Source: Acidobacteriota bacterium (GTDB lineage: Bacteria; Acidobacteriota; UBA6911; RPQK01; DATIPO01). From it: 35,041 nt of DNA. Location of the stretch: positions 1 through 35,041 of the forward strand of contig DATIPQ010000104.1 in assembly GCA_035471785.1 (NCBI GenBank), in the 5' to 3' direction. The stretch's first letter is position 1. Each line of letters opens with the position of its first letter. Both the position numbers and the translations under genes were made by a program. Below, piece after piece: positions 16,299-23,211 of the stretch. The notes beneath the pieces are model-generated. The model searched no databases and was not told where the DNA came from. It saw only the letters and a list, made by a program, of their open reading frames with translations.

Positions 16299-16332
16299 AA
16301 AAAATGAGGGCGAAGCCGGTTGTTCGGCCCCT
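16299..16332 (-). terminator. Probable intrinsic terminator for the 16343-16987 gene
   Basis: On the minus strand, 11 bases after the stop, AGGG(GC)CGAA pairs with TTCGCCCT (2-base bulge), then six T follow (16304-16299). The stem is imperfect. Confidence 0.45.
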
Positions 16333-16342
16333 GAAACCCCGC

Positions 16343-16987
16343 TCAGCGGAGCTCTTTTAAGGCGTCATCCTCGAACACCAGCGAATACCCGCTGTATCTC
16401 CACACCTCGCGCCCTCCCAAGCGAATGCGCTCCAGGGGCGATCCCAGCACTCCCATGACCCGCTCGGTGCTCATTCCCTCTTCCAGCAGCAAGGAATCGG
16501 AAAAAGAGAACTGCCGCTCGACCGGCTCTTCTCGCCGAGGATCCCGATCCTTCCATTCCTCCACGAAGCTGCTGGAGCTGGATGACCGATAAGGCGTGTA
16601 ATAGGGCGGGCCGAAGTAGGAGTATGGGCTGCCCAAGCTATGGGACCAGAATCCGCTGCCGCGGGGCCCGGCGCGGTAGTAGAAACCGTCCGGGTCGGCC
16701 AATGGGCGCTCCTGCAATCCGAATCCGATCAGCGAATGACGGATGACCCGGCGCGGAAAAACGCGGAAATGGGGGGCCCCGATGAAGCCGGGCGCGAAGA
16801 ACGGCGAACCGAAGAAAAAGCTGGGCGGCCCGAACCGGTGTCCGAATATCTTGTGATGAGGATGGAAGCCTCGGTGGAAAGGCCCTCGCAAGTCCAATCC
16901 GAAGGGACCCGAACGGGCCTTCTGGGCCATTGCGAAAGTCGCCGACAACAAGGTCACCAACAAGATGATAGCGAAGCGTCGAGTCAT
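16343..16987 (-). CDS. Secreted Phe/Gly/Pro-rich protein with SmpA/BamE-like C-terminal domain
   Basis: 214 residues from ATG (MTRRFAIILLVTLLSATFAMAQ, a clear signal peptide cut after AMA), with GAGGAGG just upstream; an in-frame start further upstream lacks support. The middle (~25-135) is rich in Phe, Gly, Pro, His, Arg and Tyr (HRGFHPHHKIFGHRFGPPSF and similar) with no recognised fold. The C-terminal ~60 residues match the pattern of SmpA/OmlA/BamE domains: LLEEGMSTERVMGVLGSP, then a GREVWRYSGYSLVFEDD strand pair. A periplasmic or surface protein is expected; its role is unknown. It precedes the CsgG-family gene on the same strand, but a probable terminator separates them. Confidence 0.75.
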   Translation of the reverse strand: MTRRFAIILLVTLLSATFAMAQKARSGPFGLDLRGPFHRGFHPHHKIFGHRFGPPSFFFGSPFFAPGFIGAPHFRVFPRRVIRHSLIGFGLQERPLADPDGFYYRAGPRGSGFWSHSLGSPYSYFGPPYYTPYRSSSSSSFVEEWKDRDPRREEPVERQFSFSDSLLLEEGMSTERVMGVLGSPLERIRLGGREVWRYSGYSLVFEDDALKELR

Positions 16988-17200
16988 GGTGGCCTCCTCA
17001 GAAGGTGCCTTCTCTAGTGATTTCATTTCCCGCCAAGCGGCCTTTTTCAGTTCCGCTCTGACAAGACTAACGGGCAAATCATAATCTCTCCCTCACCGTT
17101 GTTCCCATTCTAACGGATGCGCAGATAAAGGAAAAGTGTCGACCGAGCCGGGATCTCCTCCGAGGGGCAGGGCCTTCTCGAACCGATAGGACAAACACGC

Positions 17201-17206
17201 TACAAT
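17201..17206 (+). promoter_or_regulatory. Candidate -10 box (TACAAT) for hemL
   Basis: TACAAT ends nine bases before the hemL ATG and there is no Shine-Dalgarno in between, so the transcript would have almost no leader. The -35 region (TCGAAC at 17-base spacing) is weak. Confidence 0.4.
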
Positions 17207-17215
17207 GCCCTTCCC

Positions 17216-18526
17216 ATGAACGGACGTCAAAGCAGTTCCCCTTCCAGCCGCCGCCGTTCCGAAGCGCTCTTTGCGCGGGCCCGGGCCGTCATGCCTGGAG
17301 GCGTCAATTCTCCCGTGCGAGCCTTTAAGGCGGTGGGCGGCAGTCCTCCCTTTATCGCCTCGGCGCAAGGATGCCGGCTAGTCGACGCCGACGGCGGGGA
17401 GTACATCGACTACGTGGGTTCGTGGGGGCCGATGATACTGGGACACAGCCGCCCCGAAGTCGTGAAAGCCATCCAGCAGACCGCCGCCCGCGGCTCTTCT
17501 TACGGCGCGCCCACCGAGCTGGAGGTCGATTTGGCCGAAAAGGTCTGCTCGCTGGTCCCCTCCATCGACATGGTGCGCCTGGTCAATTCGGGCACCGAGG
17601 CCACCATGAGCGCTTTGCGCGTGGCCCGCGCCTTCTCCGGACGCGATTTGATCTTCAAGTTCGACGGCTGTTACCACGGCCACGGCGACAGCTTTCTGGT
17701 CCAGGCCGGATCTGGCTCCCTCACGCTGGGCATGGCGGACAGTCCTGGAGTTCCGGCCGACTTCACCCGCCACACGGTCAGTCTTCCCTTCAACGATCTT
17801 GAGGTTTTGAAGGAGGCCTTTCACAAGCACCGGGGCAAGGTGGGCGCCGTCATCCTGGAACCGGTGACCGGAAACATGGGCGTCATCGTGCCCGCCAAGA
17901 AATACCTGCAAGGCGTCCTCGAGTTGTGCGCCGAGAACGGCGCCGTGGCCATATTCGACGAGGTGATGACGGGCTTCCGACTGGCCTTCGGCGGCGCCCA
18001 GCAGATGTACGGGCTTGAGGCGCCCTTGACCTGTCTGGGGAAAATTCTGGGAGGAGGCATGCCCCTGGGCGCCTACGGAGGACGGCGGGACATCATGGAG
18101 ATGGTGGCTCCGCAAGGGCCCGTCTATCAGGCCGGCACCCTTTCGGGCAATCCGGTCGCGGTCAGTGCCGGGCTGCAAACCTTGAGTCTTTTGGAGGCCC
18201 TCGATCCCTACTCTGAACTGGCCCGCCGCAGCGAGAAGCTGTGTCAAGGCATCCGGCAGTCGGCTGAGGACCATGGGATCGCTTTGCAGGTGCAGCACTG
18301 CGGTTCGATGTTTACCGTCTACTTCAACGACCAGCCGGTTCGTGATCTGGCGTCGGCCCAGCGCTGCGACGTCAAGCGCTTCGGCGCCTTCCACGGCCGC
18401 CTTCTCGATCGAGGAGTCTACCTGGCGCCCTCGCAGTTCGAGGCCTGCTTCCTTTCAATCAGCCACGATCAACAAGTCATCGAGCGCACCCTGCAAGCGG
18501 TGGACGAGGTCCTCTCGACCCTGTAA
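17216..18526 (+). CDS. hemL: Glutamate-1-semialdehyde 2,1-aminomutase
   Basis: 436 residues, normal length. This PLP enzyme converts glutamate-1-semialdehyde to 5-aminolevulinate, the last C5-pathway step before porphobilinogen. MPGGVNSPVRAFKAVGG near the N-terminus, GSWGPMILGH, VNSGTEATMSALRVARAF, FDGCYHGHGDSFLVQAGSG, FDEVMTGFR and CLGKILGGGMPLGAYGG (PLP lysine, Lys276) are all diagnostic. All key residues are intact. The ATG lacks a Shine-Dalgarno, and a -10-like TACAAT is nine bases upstream, suggesting a near-leaderless mRNA. Convergent with carD. Confidence 0.97.
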   Translation: MNGRQSSSPSSRRRSEALFARARAVMPGGVNSPVRAFKAVGGSPPFIASAQGCRLVDADGGEYIDYVGSWGPMILGHSRPEVVKAIQQTAARGSSYGAPTELEVDLAEKVCSLVPSIDMVRLVNSGTEATMSALRVARAFSGRDLIFKFDGCYHGHGDSFLVQAGSGSLTLGMADSPGVPADFTRHTVSLPFNDLEVLKEAFHKHRGKVGAVILEPVTGNMGVIVPAKKYLQGVLELCAENGAVAIFDEVMTGFRLAFGGAQQMYGLEAPLTCLGKILGGGMPLGAYGGRRDIMEMVAPQGPVYQAGTLSGNPVAVSAGLQTLSLLEALDPYSELARRSEKLCQGIRQSAEDHGIALQVQHCGSMFTVYFNDQPVRDLASAQRCDVKRFGAFHGRLLDRGVYLAPSQFEACFLSISHDQQVIERTLQAVDEVLSTL

Positions 18527-18578
18527 ACGGAAGAGCGCCGTTCGGGTTGGCGGCTTGTCCGCGTCCAAGCCACCAAAC

Positions 18579-18604
18579 AAAAAGCGCCCGGAGGGCCGGG
18601 CGCT
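18579..18604 (-). terminator. Intrinsic terminator for carD
   Basis: AGCGCCCG/CGGGCGCT 8-bp stem with a 6-base loop; on the minus strand the stem runs into TTTTT. It lies 40 bases after the carD stop, in the gap to the convergent hemL. Confidence 0.85.
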
Positions 18605-18643
18605 GAATACCTGATGTTCGTCTCTGTCTCGGGCCAAGCTGTC

Positions 18644-19195
18644 CTAAGCGGAAGCCGTTTCGGCTTCGGCCTCGGCTTCAGCCTTCTCTTCTTCTTCCAG
18701 GAGGCGTTCACACGCCTCGACGAGAATCTTCTCAAGCTCCTCGTCGACCTGCTCGTCATTCTCGTCGCGAACCGTCGAAATCTCAGAAATGACCAACTGA
18801 CGTGCTCGGTCGTACATCTTCTTCTCGCGGAAGGATAAAGGCTTCTGCAGGCTGAGGTAGTGCAGATTCTTCAGGACCTGAGCGACATCGAAAATCGAGC
18901 CGGTCATCATCTTCTCGACGTTGTCCTTGTAGCGGTTCTTCCAGTCTCGGGCCAGGTCGACCGAGCCGTTTTCCAAAATCTTGAACAGCTTGGTCAGATC
19001 TTTTTCGCTGCAAAGCCGCCGCACGCCGATGCTTTCGGCGTTATCGACAGGGACCATCACCAGGGAGTCGTTGGAACTCAGTCGCAGACGGTAAAACTCC
19101 GACTTGTTGCCGCCAACACTAGTCTCGCAGACCTCTTCGATAAAGCCTACACCTTGGTTGGGATAAATGACTTGGTCGCCAACGTTAAATTTCAT
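18644..19195 (-). CDS. carD: CarD-family transcription regulator
   Basis: 183 residues from ATG (MKFNVGDQVIYPNQGVGFIEEV), with GGGGAGG upstream. The N-terminal Tudor-like RNA-polymerase interaction domain (residues ~1-60; YRLRLSSNDSLVMVPVDNAESIGVR) is followed by the helical DNA-binding domain (~70-160; DWKNRYKDNVEKMMTGSIFDVAQVLKNLHYLSLQKPLSFREKKMYDRARQLVISEIS). CarD binds the RNAP beta subunit and stabilises open promoter complexes, notably at rRNA promoters. It has a Glu/Ala-rich C-terminal tail (EEEEKAEAEAEAETASA), somewhat longer than usual. It is closed by a clear intrinsic terminator. A candidate promoter on the minus strand is TTGTAC-18-TAACAT near 19473-19502 (weak). Confidence 0.95.
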   Translation of the reverse strand: MKFNVGDQVIYPNQGVGFIEEVCETSVGGNKSEFYRLRLSSNDSLVMVPVDNAESIGVRRLCSEKDLTKLFKILENGSVDLARDWKNRYKDNVEKMMTGSIFDVAQVLKNLHYLSLQKPLSFREKKMYDRARQLVISEISTVRDENDEQVDEELEKILVEACERLLEEEEKAEAEAEAETASA

Positions 19196-19777
19196 GCGTG
19201 GAGCCTCCCCAGAAAGATGACGAATAAAGGGTTGACCGGTTAAATTCCAGACTCTCCTCCGGTACACGGAGGTTCGCGAAACACGCCGTCGTCATAGTCG
19301 GCTGAGTTGTTACGTCCTTGGTGCTGTCTAGCGCGGCAAAAACGGCGAACGCCGTGATTCGGACCGGCGTGGGTTTCTAGCCCAGCAGCCCAACTCCCCG
19401 TTCGGCGTCCCCTCTTTCGTTCTTGCCAACATTCGAAGCGTCGGCAGCATCGGGAGTCCGGGTCTTCTATGTTAAGCCATTTGGGCGCAAATGTACAACG
19501 TCGCGGCGAACAGATATTTAGTTTCACCAATACTTTCCTTAGCCGAATGCCATAGCCGTTCCCGCAACAGGACTTCGCAGTCCGCTTTTTGCATCCCCCG
19601 AGGCGGATTGAGGATCGGCGGCCGGGACGAGACACAAAGGGGTAGGGAAGCTTGTTATGATGGAAGGGCGACCGTCCTTCTCAAGCAGGGGCTGGTGCAA
19701 AGGTTGAAAACGACAGCCCACGACAATTCTCGAACCCGGCCGGGGCCTCCACGTGTTAAAGAGGGGCCAGAAAGTCT
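19196..19777. other. Long intergenic region between carD and the VWA/MoxR cluster
   Basis: 582 bases between divergent genes. I find no convincing gene; open frames here have no family-like content. It should contain the carD promoter (minus-strand candidate TTGTAC-18-TAACAT around 19473-19502) and the promoter of the eight-gene cluster (a TATGAT at 19656-19661 has no good -35). No tRNA or recognised riboswitch was seen. Confidence 0.5.
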
Positions 19778-22084
19778 ATGGAAGAAATCTTTGCCTTCTT
19801 CTTGAAATATCGACCCTTCTACTTCGGCAACGGCGAATTCTCGCTGCAGTCGGGATGGCCGATCTGGATCTGGCCGGCGCTGCTGCTGGGTATTCCCGCC
19901 CTGCTCTTTTGGCTCTACCGAAGCCAGTGGATGACCGGACCGGGACGGAGAACCGGATGGGCGCTGCTGACGCTGAGAACCGCCTTCTTCATGCTGCTGG
20001 CTTTCGTCTTGGCGCGTCCCGCCTTGGTTCTGACCACCTTGCAGCCCAAAGAGAACCTCTTGGCGGTGGTAGTGGACAATTCGCTGAGCATGGGGCTGAC
20101 CGAGGCCCAAACCGGAAAACGGCGGGGCGATGAGGTGATCGAGAAGATCGGCCAAGACTCGGAATTCATGCAGGCTCTGGACGAGAAGTTCTTCCTGCGC
20201 CGCTATGCCTTCGACGCACGGGCCCAGCGTCAGGAGGAGGGAGTCCACCCCACCTTCGACGGCAATCAGAGCAACATCGGAGCCGGTCTTTCCACCGTCC
20301 TCTCGGAAACCCGGAACCTGCCCTTGGGCGGCATCGTGCTCTTCAGCGACGGGGCCGACACTTCCTCGCGGAATTTCTCGCAGACGCTGGCCGAGTTGAA
20401 GGCCCGCAAGATTCCCGTCCATACCGTGGGGGTCGGGCCGGAGGCACTCTCCCAGGACGTCGAGATCGTGCAGGTCAGCGCACCCCGCACCTTGCTTCCC
20501 GAAACCACGGCGGCGGCCCGCGTCACCTTGCGCCACAGCGGATTCGGAGGGTCGAGGGCCGAGCTTCAGGTGCGGGAGGGCAACAGTCTCGTAGACAGCC
20601 GCGTGGTGCATCTGCCCCGCGATGCTGAGAACACCACTGTGGAAGTGTTGATCCGGCCCCAGACGGAGGGCCTGAAGAGCTACCACTTCAGCGTCCAGCC
20701 CTTGCAGGGCGAAGAGATTACCGAGAACAACCAGCGCACCGCCCTGGTCGAAGTCGAGAACCGGCTGCCCCGCGTCCTTTATGTGGAGGGCCACCCCCGT
20801 TGGGAATTCAAGTTCATCCGCCAGGCCCTGCGGGGAGACGACAACATCCGCCTGGAAACCTTGTTGCGGATGGCCCGCAAGAAGCTCTACCGGCAGGGCA
20901 TCGAAAGCGAATCGACCTTGGCTTCGGGATTTCCCACCGAGCGCGAGGACCTCTTTTCTTACGACGCCATCATCTTGGGCAGCCTGGAGTCGTCGTTCTT
21001 CACCTTCAACCAGATGGAACTGGTGCGCGACTTCGTCAGCCAACGCGGAGGAGGCTTCTTGATGCTGGGCGGCAGCAAGAGCTTCCAGGCCGGCGCCTAC
21101 CGCAACACGCCCATCGAAGCCGTTCTGCCGGTTTGGTTGCAGGATGATCAAGGCGAAAGCCTGCGCGCCTCAGCTTTTTACCGCCAAGGACCGGGCCAGG
21201 CCGGACTCACCCAGTTCGGCCAAAGCCATCCGGCCATGCAGTTGATGGCGGCCGGGGCGGACAGTGCCGAGAAATGGGGTGAATTGCCCCTCTTGGCCGA
21301 CTGGAATCCGGTAGGTCAGACCAAGCCGGGCGCCGTGGTTCTGGCCCAAGTGTCTCCCGCCGCGGAACGCGGCCAGCGTCCTCTGCTGGTCTTTCAGCGC
21401 TTCGGACGGGGCCAGGGTTTGGCCCTGACCAGCGGCTCGACCTGGCTGTGGCAGATGCAGCAGGAAGTCGACGATCAGAGCCACGAGACCTTCTGGCGCC
21501 AATTGATGCGCTGGCTGGTTTCCACGGCCAAAGATCCCGTGACGGTGGAGACCGACCGCGAATCTTATTCCAGCTCCGAACCCGTGCAGATCAGAGCCGA
21601 AGTGCGCGACCGGGCCTATCGGGCCATCAACGACGCCCAGGCGGAAGCCGAAATCCAGGCGCCGGACGGCAATGTCATGACCATCCCTCTGCAGTGGGAC
21701 TCTCAGGAAGAGGGCGTTTACCGGGCCACTTTTACTCCCGAAAGCGACGGCCTTCACGAGATCAGAGTCAGGGCGCGCAGCCGTTCTCAGGAAGGCCGGG
21801 ACTATGGCACGGCCTCGGCCCATTTTATTGCGGCGGGAGGCGCCCGCGAGTACTTCGATCCGGTGCGCAAGACCGACTTCCTGCGCAAGCTGGCCAAGGA
21901 AACGGGAGGAAACTACTACAGTTTGTCTCAAGTCGACGACCTGCCCGAGGAGATTGTCTACACTCCTTCCACGGCCTCGGTGGTCGAGGTCAAGCCGCTT
22001 TGGGACATGCCCATCAATCTGCTTCTGCTATTGGCGCTGGCGGGATCCGAGTGGGTGTTGCGCAAGCGCCAGGGTGCGATCTGA
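19778..22084 (+). CDS. Membrane-anchored VWA / class-I glutamine-amidotransferase-like protein
   Basis: 768 residues, first gene of the cluster. Two N-terminal membrane helices (~25-47, WPIWIWPALLLGIPALLFWLY; ~62-82, LTLRTAFFMLLAFVLARPAL) lead into a VWA domain whose MIDAS motif DNSLS (Asp100, Ser102, Ser104) is intact and followed by VLFSDGADTS. A CARDB-like or Ig-like segment comes next, then a DUF1355/glutamine-amidotransferase-like domain (LPRVLYVEGHPRWEFKFIRQAL; YDAIILGSLESSFF; RGGGFLMLGG) without a catalytic Cys at the expected turn. The C-terminus ends in a further membrane helix (INLLLLLALAGSEWVL). A divalent-metal-dependent protein-binding role in the envelope is likely. GAGGGG lies 11 bases before the ATG. 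The next gene starts two bases after the stop. Confidence 0.85.
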   Translation: MEEIFAFFLKYRPFYFGNGEFSLQSGWPIWIWPALLLGIPALLFWLYRSQWMTGPGRRTGWALLTLRTAFFMLLAFVLARPALVLTTLQPKENLLAVVVDNSLSMGLTEAQTGKRRGDEVIEKIGQDSEFMQALDEKFFLRRYAFDARAQRQEEGVHPTFDGNQSNIGAGLSTVLSETRNLPLGGIVLFSDGADTSSRNFSQTLAELKARKIPVHTVGVGPEALSQDVEIVQVSAPRTLLPETTAAARVTLRHSGFGGSRAELQVREGNSLVDSRVVHLPRDAENTTVEVLIRPQTEGLKSYHFSVQPLQGEEITENNQRTALVEVENRLPRVLYVEGHPRWEFKFIRQALRGDDNIRLETLLRMARKKLYRQGIESESTLASGFPTEREDLFSYDAIILGSLESSFFTFNQMELVRDFVSQRGGGFLMLGGSKSFQAGAYRNTPIEAVLPVWLQDDQGESLRASAFYRQGPGQAGLTQFGQSHPAMQLMAAGADSAEKWGELPLLADWNPVGQTKPGAVVLAQVSPAAERGQRPLLVFQRFGRGQGLALTSGSTWLWQMQQEVDDQSHETFWRQLMRWLVSTAKDPVTVETDRESYSSSEPVQIRAEVRDRAYRAINDAQAEAEIQAPDGNVMTIPLQWDSQEEGVYRATFTPESDGLHEIRVRARSRSQEGRDYGTASAHFIAAGGAREYFDPVRKTDFLRKLAKETGGNYYSLSQVDDLPEEIVYTPSTASVVEVKPLWDMPINLLLLLALAGSEWVLRKRQGAI

Positions 22085-22086
22085 GC

Positions 22087-23160
22087 ATGAGACGAGTCGA
22101 TTCCATGAACGGGGTTGGAGGGGCCGCTTTAGCCCGCACGGCCTGGGCGGCGCTCATTGCCCTCCTCTGGCTCTCGCTTTCTCCTCTGCGGGCCGATACC
22201 ACCGCCGTCATCATCCACGGACTCGGAGGCCTGCCCGAGTACGAAGAGAACTTCACCAAGTGGACGCAGGGTCTGGAAGAGACCTTTCGCCAGGGCCGCT
22301 CGGCCCAGGTGCTCAGCCTGGACGGCCGCGAAGTCCGCCGCGACGCTATCCTGGCGCGCCTCAAGGAAGTCGCGTCCCGACAAAGAGAAGGAGACGAGCT
22401 CTGGCTCTTCCTGGTCGGCCACGCCAACGTCAACCGCGGAACCTACAAGTTCAACATCAGGGGCCCCGATCTGACCGGCGAAGACCTGGTCGAGACGCTG
22501 GGGACCATGCCCGGCGGACGGGCTTTTCTGGTGATCGCCACCAACTCCAGCGGCGGCCTGGCGGCGGCGCTCTCCGGGAAGGACCGGGTCGTGGTTACCG
22601 CCACCCGCGGCGAGCGCGAGAAGTACCCGCCCCTTTTCTTGTCCTTTTTCCTGGAGTCGGCTCAAAGTCCCGAGGCCGACAGCGACAAGAACGGCAAGGT
22701 TTCCCTGCTGGAGGCCTATTACTACGCCGATCGTAAGATTAAGGACTGGTTCGAAGAGGAGAACCGCATCCGCACCGAACACCCCCTGTTAGTCGACCAG
22801 ACTTCGACGGTGCTGGGCTCCAAAGGCGAAGACGAGGACGAGAATGCCGCGGTCGAAGTCTCCGGGGCCAACCTGCTGGCCTCCATCGCCTACCTTTCCC
22901 AACCCCCCGAGCAAGCCTACCGCAACGTCGAGGCGCGTCGGCTGGCCGAGGAACGCATGTCCATAGAGCGCCGTATCGAGGCCCTCAAGTTTCAGAAGAG
23001 CGAGTTGCCCTCCGACGAGTACTACACGAAGCTTGAGTCCCTGCTGGTGGAATTGGCTCAGCTCAACCGGCGCATCCAGGAATTAGAAGCAGAATCGGAA
23101 CCCGAGGGCGGTGACCCGCCGTCCAATAGAGTGCCGTCCAATGGAATACGGTCCAAGTAA
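22087..23160 (+). CDS. Secreted caspase/C13-like protein lacking the catalytic cysteine
   Basis: 357 residues. A signal peptide (AAWAALIALLWLSLSPLRAD region, ~20-37) is followed by a caspase-haemoglobinase-like domain: TTAVIIHGLGG, ELWLFLVGHANVN (His112, where peptidases have GHG), FNIRGPDLTGEDLVETLGTMPGGRAFLVIATNSSGG (residues 150-157, where peptidases have a Cys before S-G), and VVVTATRGE. The protein contains no cysteine at all, so it cannot be a cysteine peptidase. DSDKNGKVSLLE (198-209) matches a 12-residue EF-hand loop. The C-terminal ~75 residues form a Glu/Arg coiled coil. The start is two bases after the upstream stop. It is probably a scaffold or sensor in the same complex. Confidence 0.75.
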   Translation: MRRVDSMNGVGGAALARTAWAALIALLWLSLSPLRADTTAVIIHGLGGLPEYEENFTKWTQGLEETFRQGRSAQVLSLDGREVRRDAILARLKEVASRQREGDELWLFLVGHANVNRGTYKFNIRGPDLTGEDLVETLGTMPGGRAFLVIATNSSGGLAAALSGKDRVVVTATRGEREKYPPLFLSFFLESAQSPEADSDKNGKVSLLEAYYYADRKIKDWFEEENRIRTEHPLLVDQTSTVLGSKGEDEDENAAVEVSGANLLASIAYLSQPPEQAYRNVEARRLAEERMSIERRIEALKFQKSELPSDEYYTKLESLLVELAQLNRRIQELEAESEPEGGDPPSNRVPSNGIRSK

Positions 23161-23211
23161 GGGAGACCGGCTGAAGACAACGGGGCGTCGAGAGGCCGCC
23201 CCTGACACAAC

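Noticed and set aside
17378-18394. 338-codon minus-strand open frame
   Set aside because: Antisense of hemL.
19491-19805. 104-codon plus-strand open frame in the carD to VWA gap
   Set aside because: No ribosome-binding site or family features, and it overlaps the start of the VWA gene.
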